The notes below the pieces were generated by a model. That model ran no database searches. It worked only from the letters and a program-made list of their open reading frames with translations, and had not been told where the DNA came from. The translations under genes were made by a program, and so were the position numbers. Shown here piece after piece: positions 1 to 8,482 of a DNA stretch of 64,000 nucleotides; the first letter of the stretch is position 1, and each line of letters starts with the position of its first letter. Source of the DNA: Holophagales bacterium (GTDB taxonomy: Bacteria > Acidobacteriota > Thermoanaerobaculia > UBA5066); contig JADJZB010000023.1 in the NCBI GenBank assembly GCA_016719485.1, positions 186,001-250,000 on the forward strand. Direction: 5' to 3'.

Positions 1-1027
1 CTTCCCACGCCCCGAGGTCGAGCGACCCGGTCGTTCCCTGCGCCTCCCAGACCTCGCCGAGGAGGTTCGCCATGCAGAAGGCGCCCGCGGAGACGAGCCG
101 GGGCGGTACGAGCGGGATCCCGAGGAGGATTCGCGCCAGGGCTTCGAACTGACTGAAGGTGCAGGCTTTGCGCGTGACGTGCCCGGAGTTGTGGGGGCGC
201 GGCGCGAACTCGTTCGTGAAGACGCGGACCTCCCCGGGGCGTGAGCGGGCGGAGCGGCCGACGAAGAGCTCGGTCGTCAGGAGCCCGGTCACGCCGAGGG
301 CGCGGGCGGCCGCCAGCGCCACCGCCTTCGCCTCCGCCTCGAGGTCGTCGGGGAGACGGGCCGGAACGAGGGTGACGTCGAGGACGTGGTCCCGGTGCTC
401 GTTCTCGAAGAGCGGGAAGACGACCTCGTCGCCGCTCCTCTCGCGGGCGACGATGGCGCTCGTCTCGAGAACGATCTCGATCGGCTCCTCGAGGACCCAG
501 CCGGAGGCGTCCAGCGTCGCGCGGGCGGGGGTCGAGAGAAGGGCCTCGAGGTCGGCGGGCGAGGAGAGCTTCCATTGACCCTTGCCGTCGTAGCCCCCGC
601 GGGCCGTCTTGAGGATCGAAGGGAAGCCGAAGCCGAGCGCCGCCGCGGCGAGCCCGTCCGTGGCCGTCCCGTCGACGAAAGCGACGTGCGGAAGCCCGTG
701 CGTGCGCAGGAACTCCTTCTCGAGCGCCCGGTTCTGCGTCGTCCGGAGGACCCGGAGCGACGGGAGGAGCTTGTCGAGGCCGGAAAGCTGCACCAGCCCC
801 TCGGTCTCCACGTTCTCGAACTCGTACGTCACGACGTCGCAGGCGTCGAAGAACTCCTGAAGGCGCGGCACGTCGCGCCACGACCCGCTCACGGCGCGCG
901 CCGCCCGGCGCAGGGCCGGGGCGTTCGGGTCGGGGTCGTAGACGTGGACGTCCGCCCCGAGGTCCTGGAGCGCGGGAGCCAGCATCGCGCCGAGCTGGCC
1001 TCCGCCGAGGATGCCGACGGTCGTCAG
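1..1027 (-). CDS. purK: N5-carboxyaminoimidazole ribonucleotide synthase (PurK), partial
   Basis: ATP-grasp enzyme of purine synthesis that carboxylates AIR with ATP and bicarbonate to N5-CAIR, the substrate of PurE. About 342 residues are present and the C-terminus lies beyond the left edge (family usually near 370-390). Reading the minus strand gives a dinucleotide-type N-terminus (VGILGGGQLGAML), then VTYEFENV, then the ATP-grasp core with KTARGGYDGKGQW and, further on, FVFTNEFAPRPHNSGH-like family sequence. No ATG, GTG or TTG is available at the N-terminus. The reading starts best at a CTG (1027-1025) that overlaps the purE stop and has GGAGGA a few bases upstream, so the start codon is uncertain. 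It is translationally coupled to purE. Confidence 0.9.
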   Translation of the reverse strand, partial: MTTVGILGGGQLGAMLAPALQDLGADVHVYDPDPNAPALRRAARAVSGSWRDVPRLQEFFDACDVVTYEFENVETEGLVQLSGLDKLLPSLRVLRTTQNRALEKEFLRTHGLPHVAFVDGTATDGLAAAALGFGFPSILKTARGGYDGKGQWKLSSPADLEALLSTPARATLDASGWVLEEPIEIVLETSAIVARERSGDEVVFPLFENEHRDHVLDVTLVPARLPDDLEAEAKAVALAAARALGVTGLLTTELFVGRSARSRPGEVRVFTNEFAPRPHNSGHVTRKACTFSQFEALARILLGIPLVPPRLVSAGAFCMANLLGEVWEAQGTTGSLDLGAWE

Positions 1028-1539
1028 GAGGTCCTCCGGAGGCGCCGCCCCTGGATCTCCAGGTTTCCCTCGCGCGCCTTCCCCCGGAGCGTCTCGCGAT
1101 GCGCGGCGAGCTTCGCGGCCAGGCCCGGGTCGGAGAGCGCGAGGATCTTCACGGCGAACAGGCCCGCGTTCGTCGCCCCCGCGGGCCCGATGGCGAAGGT
1201 CGCCGTCGGCACGCCCGCGGGCATCTGCACGATGGAGAGGAGGCTGTCGAGGCCGGAGAGGGCGCTGCTTTGGACCGGTACGCCGAGGACGGGCAGGGTC
1301 GTGAGCGCCGAGACCATGCCGGGCAGGTGGGCGGCTCCCCCCGCCCCCGCGATGAGGACCTTCAGGCCCCTGCCGGCCGCCGACCTCGCGTAGTCGTACA
1401 TCTCCTCGGGCATCCGGTGCGCACTGACGACCGAGATCTCGTACGGGACGTCGAACTCGAAGAGGATTCCTTCCGCCTTTGCGAGCGTCTCGTAGTCCGA
1501 GGCGCTCCCCATGACGATTCCGACGAGCGGCGTTCCCAT
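1024..1539 (-). CDS. purE: N5-CAIR mutase (PurE), class I
   Basis: Interconverts N5-CAIR and CAIR in de novo purine synthesis, acting with PurK encoded just downstream. The 171-residue product has the usual class I length. Visible family motifs are GIVMGSASDYE at the N-terminus (CO2/substrate loop), VVSAHRMPEEM with the catalytic His, and GAGGAAHLPGM. The start is ATG at 1539; longer readings upstream run into murF and look unlike PurE. It lies 22 bases after murF on the same strand and its stop overlaps purK, so murF-purE-purK is probably one transcript. Confidence 0.96.
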   Translation of the reverse strand: MGTPLVGIVMGSASDYETLAKAEGILFEFDVPYEISVVSAHRMPEEMYDYARSAAGRGLKVLIAGAGGAAHLPGMVSALTTLPVLGVPVQSSALSGLDSLLSIVQMPAGVPTATFAIGPAGATNAGLFAVKILALSDPGLAAKLAAHRETLRGKAREGNLEIQGRRLRRTS

Positions 1540-1561
1540 CGTGCGACCTCCGGTGGCGAGT

Positions 1562-2995
1562 CTATCGGGCCGATCGGAGCGCGGAAGCGACCGTCTCGAG
1601 GCGCACGCCGCGCGACGCTTTGACCAGGACGACGTCTCCGGCCCGGACCAGGTCCAGGACGTGGGGGACCGCCTCCTCCCCGGAGGGGAAGAAGGACGCG
1701 GCGATGCCGGCGCCGGCGGCCGCGACGGCGAACCGCTCCGCCTCGCCGTTGACGGCGACGAGCGCGGCCGGACGCGCCGCAACGGCCGCGCGCGCCACCT
1801 CCTCGTGCTCCTCTGCGGCGAGGGGTCCCATCTCGCGCATCTCGCCGAGGACGACGACCAGGCGGCGGTCCAACGCGTCGGCCAGCTCGCGGGCGGTCTT
1901 CAGCGAAGACCGCGCCGAGCCGGTGTTCGAGTTGTAGGTGTCGTCGAGGAGGACCGTCCCGTCCGCGAGGGTCTCCACGGCGAACCGTCCGTCGCGGACC
2001 CGGCCGACGACCTGGAGCGCCTCGCGCAGCGCAGCCGGCGGTGCGGCGACGTCGAGGAGGGCCCGGACCGCGGCGAGCGCCGCGAGAGCGGCCAGTGTTC
2101 CCGCCTCGCCGGGAAGCGGGACCTCGTAGTCCACGGCCTCGCCGCCGTCGAAGGCGACCCGGACGCGGCTCCCGGCGAGGCCCAGGGGCTCGCGCGAGAG
2201 GGCGCGCAGGGTGCAGGTCTCTCCGAAGCCGTACAGGATGCGGCGGGCCGCCGGGGATCGCTCGATCTGCGCCACGACGCGCGGGTCGTCGCCGTTGCCC
2301 ACGGCGCACCCTTCGAGCGGGAGCGCGGCGAAAAGGTCCCCCTCCTCTTCGGCCACGTCCTCGAGACTTCCGATCCCTTCCGTGTGCTCGGGGGCGATGA
2401 GGGTCAGGACGCCGACGTCGGGCCGGGCGATCGCCGCCAGCTTCGAGATCTCGCCCCGGTGGCTCGTGCCGATCTCCACGACGGCGAGGTGGTGGTGCTC
2501 GTCGAGGAGGAGGAGCGTCATCGGCAGGCCGATGTCGTTGTTCAGGTTGCCGGGCGTCGCATGGACCTCGCCCGGACGAAGGACGTCCAGGAGCGCCGCG
2601 ATGGCCCGCGTCGTCGTCGTCTTCCCCGCCGAGCCGCCGACGGCGACGACCCTGCGGTTCCCGATGGCCGCCCAGCGGTCGCGGTGATGCCGGCCCAGCG
2701 CACCGAGGGCGGCGCGGGTGTCGGCGACGCGGACCACCGCGCCCGAAGGCGGCAGGTCGCCCGCCGCGGAGATGAGGACGCCGCCGGCCCCGGAGGCGGC
2801 CGCCTGAGGCAGGAAGCGGTGGCCGTCGAAGCTCTCTCCCCGGAGTGCGACGTAGAGGGACCCGGACGTGATCGTCCGGGTGTCGGTCGAGACCCCGACG
2901 AAGGGCCGGCCATCGCGCACGAGCATGCCGCCCGCGACCCTGGCGACCTCGGCGGGAGTGAAGGGAGCGGTGTTCGGGGGGATCGGTGTGGCCAT
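1562..2995 (-). CDS. murF: UDP-N-acetylmuramoyl-tripeptide--D-Ala-D-Ala ligase (MurF)
   Basis: Adds D-Ala-D-Ala to UDP-MurNAc-tripeptide, the last cytoplasmic step of peptidoglycan precursor synthesis. The 477 residues show the Mur ligase layout: an N-terminal UDP-binding domain, a P-loop around residues 120-129 (GGSAGKTTTT), the MurF signature GNLNNDIGLP, VVEIGTSHRGEI, and IAPEHTEGIGSLEDVAEEE. A C-terminal domain contains DDTYNSN. The gene is isolated from other cell-wall genes and heads a murF-purE-purK unit. Its start lies only 27 bases from divergent hemE. A TAGCAT hexamer ends 9 bases before the ATG, consistent with a leaderless message. Confidence 0.96.
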   Translation of the reverse strand: MATPIPPNTAPFTPAEVARVAGGMLVRDGRPFVGVSTDTRTITSGSLYVALRGESFDGHRFLPQAAASGAGGVLISAAGDLPPSGAVVRVADTRAALGALGRHHRDRWAAIGNRRVVAVGGSAGKTTTTRAIAALLDVLRPGEVHATPGNLNNDIGLPMTLLLLDEHHHLAVVEIGTSHRGEISKLAAIARPDVGVLTLIAPEHTEGIGSLEDVAEEEGDLFAALPLEGCAVGNGDDPRVVAQIERSPAARRILYGFGETCTLRALSREPLGLAGSRVRVAFDGGEAVDYEVPLPGEAGTLAALAALAAVRALLDVAAPPAALREALQVVGRVRDGRFAVETLADGTVLLDDTYNSNTGSARSSLKTARELADALDRRLVVVLGEMREMGPLAAEEHEEVARAAVAARPAALVAVNGEAERFAVAAAGAGIAASFFPSGEEAVPHVLDLVRAGDVVLVKASRGVRLETVASALRSAR

Positions 2996-3022
2996 GAAGG
3001 GCCGATGCTAACCTCGCGCGCC
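2996..3022. promoter_or_regulatory. 27-bp divergent promoter shared by murF and hemE
   Basis: The whole intergenic space between two divergent genes. On the plus strand TAACCT (3009-3014) is followed by 8 bases and the hemE ATG. On the minus strand TAGCAT (3010-3005) is followed by 9 bases and the murF ATG. The two hexamers share the TA step at 3009-3010. No ribosome binding site is visible for either gene, so both messages would be leaderless. Any -35 element would lie inside the opposite gene. The hexamers are seen; promoter activity is inferred. Confidence 0.55.
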
Positions 3023-4054
3023 ATGTCCGAACCCGGCCCCTCCCGCCAGCGCTTCGTAGACGCCGCCTTCGGCCGTCCCGTCGACCTGCCGCCCGTCTGG
3101 CTCATGCGCCAGGCCGGCCGTTACCTGCCCGAGTACCGCGAGGTGCGCAAGCGCCTCGCGTTCCTCGACCTCTGCGCCGACGTCCCTTCGGCCGTCGAGG
3201 TCTCGATGCAGCCGTTCCGGCGCTTCGGGATGGACGGGGTCATTCTCTTCTCCGACATCCTCATCCCTCTCCCGCCGATGGGAATCGAGGTGAGGCTCGA
3301 CGAAGGGGGCCCGAAGCTCCCGACGCCGATCCGGACCGCCGCCCAGGTCGAGGCCCTCCGCGGCTTCGACCCGACCGTCGGCACCGGGTTCGTACCGGCG
3401 ATCCTGCGCGAGCTGAAGAAGGAAGTCGCGGGCCGCGCGGCCGTCATCGGCTTCTGCGGCGCCCCCTGGACGCTCGCCACGTACGCGATCGAGGGCGGCG
3501 GGAGCAAGTCCTTCCAGAACACGAAGACGATGATGTGGCGAGAGCCGAAAGTCCTCGAAGCGCTGATGGCCAAGCTCGCCGACGCGGTCGGCGACTACCT
3601 CGCGGCCCAGATCGAAGCGGGCGCCGACGTCGTCCAGGTCTTCGACTCGTGGGCCGGTGAGCTCTCGCGCGCCGACTACGACCGGTTCGCGCGGCCGGCG
3701 ACCGAGCGCCTGCTCGCGCGGCTGCCGAAGCGGGGCGAGGTTCCCGTCATCCACTTCGCCTCGGGCTCGGCGCACCTGATCGATTCCTACGCGCGCATGG
3801 ACGCCGACGTCATCTCGGTCGACTGGAAGCTCCCGCTCGACGAGGCCCGCACCCGCGCCCGCGGCAAGGCCCTCCAGGGGAACGTCGATCCGGGCGTCCT
3901 GCTCGGCGCGCCCGACGACGTCCGCGCCGCCGTCGGCGCGGCGAAAGCGGCCGCCGGCCCCGGCGGCCACATCGTCAACCTCGGCCACGGCATCCTTCCC
4001 CCGACCCCTCCCGAGAACGTCGCCGCGTTCGTGGAGGCCGCCAGGAAGGGCTGA
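3023..4054 (+). CDS. hemE: Uroporphyrinogen decarboxylase
   Basis: Decarboxylates the four acetate side chains of uroporphyrinogen III to give coproporphyrinogen III in heme synthesis. The 343-residue product is family length and carries the signature LMRQAGRYLPEYR near residue 28, FSDILIPLPPMG with the catalytic Asp, GFCGAPWTLATY, VVQVFDSWAGELS and a C-terminal NLGHGILPPTPPENV. The ATG at 3023 is chosen because it matches the family N-terminus and follows a TAACCT hexamer by 8 bases. It ends 15 bases before the convergent EAL gene, which separates it from hemN-hemH-hemG downstream. Confidence 0.97.
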   Translation: MSEPGPSRQRFVDAAFGRPVDLPPVWLMRQAGRYLPEYREVRKRLAFLDLCADVPSAVEVSMQPFRRFGMDGVILFSDILIPLPPMGIEVRLDEGGPKLPTPIRTAAQVEALRGFDPTVGTGFVPAILRELKKEVAGRAAVIGFCGAPWTLATYAIEGGGSKSFQNTKTMMWREPKVLEALMAKLADAVGDYLAAQIEAGADVVQVFDSWAGELSRADYDRFARPATERLLARLPKRGEVPVIHFASGSAHLIDSYARMDADVISVDWKLPLDEARTRARGKALQGNVDPGVLLGAPDDVRAAVGAAKAAAGPGGHIVNLGHGILPPTPPENVAAFVEAARKG

Positions 4055-4069
4055 CCTTCGGGACCCGGG

Positions 4070-5935
4070 TCAGCGAAACGGCTTGGGCAGGCTGGTCTGT
4101 GTCTCGGGAGGCTTGTCCACCCTTCTCGAGGCCGGGGCGGGTTCGGCCGGAGGACCCACGGCCCGGATCACAGGCTGCGGGACCCCTCCCCGCCGCGCCT
4201 CGCGCAGGGCCTTCTCGGCTTCCGCGGCGATGACGCGCATCGTCGGTGTGTTCGCACCGCCCCACACCGCGATCCCCGCAACGAGCTCCGCACGGCCGAC
4301 GACGGCGGGTCCTCCCCTCGAATCGCGGCCGACGAGCCCTCCGGCCGCGAGATCCTCGGAATCGTAGAAATCGTCGATCGTCGATTCGAGTCCCTGCACG
4401 GCTCGAAGGACGATCTCGGAGGCCCGTTCGGGCGACATCAGCAGACTGAAATCGTCGGCCCCGTAGTGAGCGAGGAAGGAACCCGGCTCCTCGTAGGAGA
4501 GCGTCCTGAGAATGGCCCCCACGTGTGCGAGGAGCTTGTCGCCGCGGAGGAAACCGTACCTGTCGTTGAAGGGCCGGAATCTCAGCAGGTTCAGGCGCGC
4601 CAGCCCGAATGGCACCCGCCGGGCCAGCCGCCGGTCGACCTCGGCCTCCAGCCGTCCTCGTCCCGGGAGGTCGGTCAGGGGGTGGGTTTCCAGGCCATTC
4701 TCGATGTGGAGCCGGGCGAAAAGCGTCAGCAGGTCGTCGAACCTCACGAGCCCTCTGTAGGCCCTTCCCGGTCCGGTCACGACGATCGGCTCGAAGCGGC
4801 TGGCCCGCGGCCGCTTTGCGAGGAACGCCGCGACCTGCTCGAGCGGAGTCGTTTCGTCCACCTGATCCCAGGTGGTATCCGCGACCGCGGAGGCGACGGG
4901 GTCGGATTCCGAGGTTCCCGAAAGGAACGGGAAGGCCGTCGCGCGCGCCCGGCCGAGCAGGCCGATGGCGCGTCCCGAAAGGAGAATCGGGATGACGTCG
5001 AGATCGGGATCGGAACGGAAGCAGGCGTTGGCAGCCGACAGCGGCGCGTCGGAGGAGAGCGTTGGCCCCTGGGTGATGGCGGCGCCGGTCTCTCCACGCG
5101 CGTGGGCACCCCGGACCGAATCGACGGTCAGGTCTTCGGCGAGGAACGCCTCCTCGGGCGGCCCCGGACGGGCGAGAAGGTAGCCCTGGAGGAAGTCGAC
5201 TCCCGCCCCGAGACAGGTCTCGAGATCCTCGGCCGTCTCGATCCCTTCCGCGACGACGCTGCAGTTGATCCGGTGACAGAGTGACACGACCGACTCGACC
5301 AGGATTCGCTTCCGGGCGTGGACGAAGATGTTCTCGATGAACACCCGGTCGAGCTTGACGAAATCGGGAGCGATGTCCGTGATCATCCGGAGGTTCGTGT
5401 ACCCGGCACCGAAATCGTCGATCGCGACCCGGAAGCCTTCGCGCCGGTACGGCTCCAGTGCCCGGGCGAACGCCTGGAAATCGGCGATCCTGCTGATCTC
5501 GGGCAGCTCGAGAATGACCCGGGACGGCTGCCGTCCGTGCGACACGACTCTCTCCACGAGCCAGGAGACACCCAGCCGGGGGTCGGTGAGAAACGGCGCG
5601 AGAACGTTGAGGAAGATCAGGTACTGGCCCGCGAACGGCTCGGCGTCCCTGAAGACCCGGGCCGTGGCCGCGACTTCCAGCTCGGGGGCGAGCCCCAGGC
5701 GTATGGCCTCCGTGAACGCCTCGTAGGGCCCGGGGAAGCCGCTTCCGGGCGGGAGCCTGAGGAGGGCCTCGCACCCCTCGAGCTCGCCCGTCCGCGCCCT
5801 GAAGACGGGCTGGAAGGCCGTGGCCAGGATCTCCGGATTGCAGAGGGCCATCACGCGTTCCCGCGCGGCGTCTTCCTCCACGAGCGGCTTCGGCAGGCTG
5901 ACCCAGGAGAAGGGCGGGCGGCTCTCGTCCGTCAT
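4070..5935 (-). CDS. Cyclic-di-GMP phosphodiesterase, EAL-CBS-degenerate GGDEF
   Basis: Predicted cytoplasmic c-di-GMP hydrolase of 621 residues with no membrane segment. The EAL domain (about 35-260) looks complete: E56-A-L-L-R, N110, E143, DDFGAGY with D173/D174, K194, E230 in VAEGIET and Q250 in QGY. Residues 308-408 resemble a CBS pair. The C-terminal GGDEF-like domain (about 415-585) has YGADDF at 491-496 instead of GGDEF and lacks the first metal Asp (NLLRF), so it is probably a non-catalytic sensor that binds nucleotide. The C-terminus is a Pro-rich tail. Start chosen at ATG 5935; the longer in-frame extension reads like low-complexity shadow. A TAGAAT hexamer at 5981-5976 and AAAGGTG before the start suggest a leader of about 34 bases. 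Confidence 0.88.
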   Translation of the reverse strand: MTDESRPPFSWVSLPKPLVEEDAARERVMALCNPEILATAFQPVFRARTGELEGCEALLRLPPGSGFPGPYEAFTEAIRLGLAPELEVAATARVFRDAEPFAGQYLIFLNVLAPFLTDPRLGVSWLVERVVSHGRQPSRVILELPEISRIADFQAFARALEPYRREGFRVAIDDFGAGYTNLRMITDIAPDFVKLDRVFIENIFVHARKRILVESVVSLCHRINCSVVAEGIETAEDLETCLGAGVDFLQGYLLARPGPPEEAFLAEDLTVDSVRGAHARGETGAAITQGPTLSSDAPLSAANACFRSDPDLDVIPILLSGRAIGLLGRARATAFPFLSGTSESDPVASAVADTTWDQVDETTPLEQVAAFLAKRPRASRFEPIVVTGPGRAYRGLVRFDDLLTLFARLHIENGLETHPLTDLPGRGRLEAEVDRRLARRVPFGLARLNLLRFRPFNDRYGFLRGDKLLAHVGAILRTLSYEEPGSFLAHYGADDFSLLMSPERASEIVLRAVQGLESTIDDFYDSEDLAAGGLVGRDSRGGPAVVGRAELVAGIAVWGGANTPTMRVIAAEAEKALREARRGGVPQPVIRAVGPPAEPAPASRRVDKPPETQTSLPKPFR

Positions 5936-6053
5936 CGCACCACACCTTTCGCGGCGCCAGGATCGCCGTGCCGCCATTCTAGGCCGCGGCGGCCCGGGCG
6001 GTGGCGAGGCAGACGCTCCGCGCCCCGGGGCCTTCACGTGTAATCTCCGCGCC

Positions 6054-7484
6054 GTGCCGCCGATCCCGATCCGCCTGCGTGGCGAAACGCTGCCGATGAC
6101 GACGGAGCTCCTGGAGAAGTACAACGTCCAGGGGCCCCGCTACACCTCGTACCCCACCGCGCCGGAGTGGACCGACGCGATCGGCCCCGCCGATTTCGAG
6201 GCCGCCTGCGAGAGGGCGAACGCCGCGAATCGTCCGATCTCCCTCTACGTCCACCTCCCCTTCTGCGACGAGCAGTGCTGGTTCTGCGGCTGCTTCATGA
6301 AGGTCGTCCCGAAGCCCGAACGGCAGGGCGAGGAGCGCGGGGAGGTCGAGGGGTACCTCGCCGACCTCCACCGCGAGATCGACCTCCTCGCCGCCCGCGT
6401 CGACCGCTCCCGCCCCGTCGTCCAGCTCCACTGGGGAGGCGGGACGCCGACCTACCTGACGCCGAAGCAGGCCGACGCCCTCGCGGCCCACCTCGTCGAC
6501 GCCTTCCGGCCGGCGCCGGGAGCCGAGATCTCCGTCGAGGTCGACCCCCGGGTCACGACGGCCGAGCACCTCGCCGTCCTCCGCCGCCACGGCTGGAACC
6601 GGGTCTCGATGGGAGTGCAGGACTTCGACCCCGAGGTCCAGGAGCTCGTGAACCGGGTCCAGCCCTTCGAGATGACGAAGGCGCTCGTCGACGCCGCCCG
6701 GGGCCTCGGCTACGAGTCGCTGAACCTCGACCTGATCTACGGCCTTCCCGGCCAGACGCTCGAGGGCTTCGCAAAGAGCGTCGACCAGGTCCTCACGCTC
6801 CGCCCCGACCGGCTCGCGGTCTACTCCTACGCCCACGTCCCCTGGCTGAAGAAGCCGCAGCGCGTCCTCGCCGCGCACCTCCCGGAGGGGACGGAGAAGT
6901 TCGCGATCTTCGTCTCGGGGATCGAGCGCTTCTCGGCGGCGGGGTACGTCTACATCGGGATGGACCACTTCGCCCTGCCTCACGACGAGATCGCCCGGGC
7001 GCAGGACGACCGGACCCTCTGGCGCAATTTCCAGGGCTACACGACGCATGCGGGCGTCGACCTCTACGCCCTCGGCGTCTCGGCCATCGCGCAGATCGAC
7101 GACGTCTACGTCCAGAACACGAAGGACTACGCCGCGTACCACGCCGCCTGCGTCGAGGGGCGCCCGTCGACGATCAAGGGCTGGCGCCTGACGGAGGAAG
7201 ACCACCTCCGCAGGACCGTCATCACGAACCTCCTCTGCCACTGCGTCATCAAGAAGCGCGAGGTGGAGGAGCTGTTCGGCCTCGCCTCCTTCGACGAGAC
7301 GTTCGCGCGCGAGGTCGCCGCCCTCCCCTCCTTCGTCGAGGACGGCCTCGTCGAGCCGCGGACCGACGAGATCCGCGTGACGGCCCTCGGGCGGATCTTC
7401 ATCCGGAACGTGGCGATGCTCTTCGACCCGTACCTCCTGAAGCGGCCGGCCGACCAGCCGAAGATCTTCTCCCGGACGCTCTGA
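6054..7484 (+). CDS. hemN: Oxygen-independent coproporphyrinogen III oxidase (HemN)
   Basis: Radical SAM enzyme that decarboxylates coproporphyrinogen III to protoporphyrinogen IX without oxygen. The cluster motif is CDEQCWFCGC (CX3CX2CXC), preceded by the HemN-specific GPRYTSYPTAPEW and followed by LHWGGGTPTYL and NLDLIYGLPGQT. These N-terminal motifs favour true HemN over the heme chaperone HemW. From GTG 6054 the product is 476 residues; an internal ATG at 6096 would give 462. GTG is preferred because TAATCT (6041-6046) ends 7 bases before it and neither start has a ribosome binding site. The stop overlaps the hemH start. Confidence 0.94.
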   Translation: MPPIPIRLRGETLPMTTELLEKYNVQGPRYTSYPTAPEWTDAIGPADFEAACERANAANRPISLYVHLPFCDEQCWFCGCFMKVVPKPERQGEERGEVEGYLADLHREIDLLAARVDRSRPVVQLHWGGGTPTYLTPKQADALAAHLVDAFRPAPGAEISVEVDPRVTTAEHLAVLRRHGWNRVSMGVQDFDPEVQELVNRVQPFEMTKALVDAARGLGYESLNLDLIYGLPGQTLEGFAKSVDQVLTLRPDRLAVYSYAHVPWLKKPQRVLAAHLPEGTEKFAIFVSGIERFSAAGYVYIGMDHFALPHDEIARAQDDRTLWRNFQGYTTHAGVDLYALGVSAIAQIDDVYVQNTKDYAAYHAACVEGRPSTIKGWRLTEEDHLRRTVITNLLCHCVIKKREVEELFGLASFDETFAREVAALPSFVEDGLVEPRTDEIRVTALGRIFIRNVAMLFDPYLLKRPADQPKIFSRTL

Positions 7485-8482
7485 TGTCCGCCGGCAAGAC
7501 CGGGATCCTCCTCGTCCAGCTCGGCGGACCGACGAAGCGGGAGGAGCTGAAGGGCTTCCTGTACCGCCTCTTCGCCGACCCGGAGGTCCTCGGCATCCCG
7601 TTCGCCCCGCTCCGGAAGGCGATCGCCTGGACGATCGCGACGACGCGCGCGCCCGAGTCGGCGAAGACCTACGAGAAGATCGGCTGGTCGCCGATCCGCT
7701 GCTGGACGGAGAAGTCGGCGATGCTTCTCGAGGCGGAGCTCGGCCCGACCTGGCCCGGGGAGCCGCCCATCGTCCGCTCGGCCATGACGTGCAGCGACCC
7801 GCTGGTGGAGGACGTCCTTCCCCAGCTCCGCGCCGCCGGCGTGACGCGCCTCTTCGTCCTGCCGCTCTACCCGCAGTACTCCGTCACGACGACGAAGGGC
7901 TCCTTCGCGCGGGTGGACGAGTCGCTCGAGAAGATGGGGTGGAGCCCCGCGCGGGTGAACGCCCCCGACGCCTGGTATTCCGAGCCCCGCTTCCTCGACG
8001 CCCACGCCGCGCGGATCGAGGCGGCGGCGGCCCTCCTCCCCGATCCCGATCCCGGCGCCACCGTCCTTCTCTACTCGGCGCACTCGCTCCCCGTCTCGAC
8101 GATCGAGAAGCGGAAGGACCCCTACCCGAAGCAGATCGAGGCGACGTGCGCGCTGATCGACGAGCGCCTCGGCCGGCGCTTCCGCTCGCGCCTCGGGTAT
8201 CAGTCGAAGCTCGGCCCGATCGCCTGGCTGGGCCCCTCGACGAACCAGATCCTCGCCGACCTCGCCCGCGAAGGGGCGAAGCAGGTTCTCGTCTGCCCCG
8301 TCGCGTTCGTCTCCGACCACGTCGAGACGCTCTACGAGATCCGGATGCTCTTCGCCGACGAGGCCCGGGCCCTCGGCATCCCGACCTACGCCGCCGTGGA
8401 CGGGCTGAACGACCACCCCGCCTTCATCGGGGCGCTCGCCGACATCAGCCGGAAGGCCCTTCTCGGGCTGGGAGATCGTTGA
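7484..8482 (+). CDS. hemH: Ferrochelatase
   Basis: Inserts Fe2+ into protoporphyrin IX, the terminal step of heme synthesis. The 332 residues show the family N-terminus LLVQLGGPTKREEL, the PLYPQYSVTTTKGSF block, YSAHSLPVS with the catalytic His, YQSKLGPIAWLGPST and VAFVSDHVETLYEI with the conserved Glu. No iron-sulfur cysteine cluster is visible at the C-terminus. The ATG overlaps the hemN stop (TGATG), and its own stop overlaps hemG, so hemN-hemH-hemG are translationally coupled. This order supports the protoporphyrin-dependent route. Confidence 0.96.
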   Translation: MSAGKTGILLVQLGGPTKREELKGFLYRLFADPEVLGIPFAPLRKAIAWTIATTRAPESAKTYEKIGWSPIRCWTEKSAMLLEAELGPTWPGEPPIVRSAMTCSDPLVEDVLPQLRAAGVTRLFVLPLYPQYSVTTTKGSFARVDESLEKMGWSPARVNAPDAWYSEPRFLDAHAARIEAAAALLPDPDPGATVLLYSAHSLPVSTIEKRKDPYPKQIEATCALIDERLGRRFRSRLGYQSKLGPIAWLGPSTNQILADLAREGAKQVLVCPVAFVSDHVETLYEIRMLFADEARALGIPTYAAVDGLNDHPAFIGALADISRKALLGLGDR

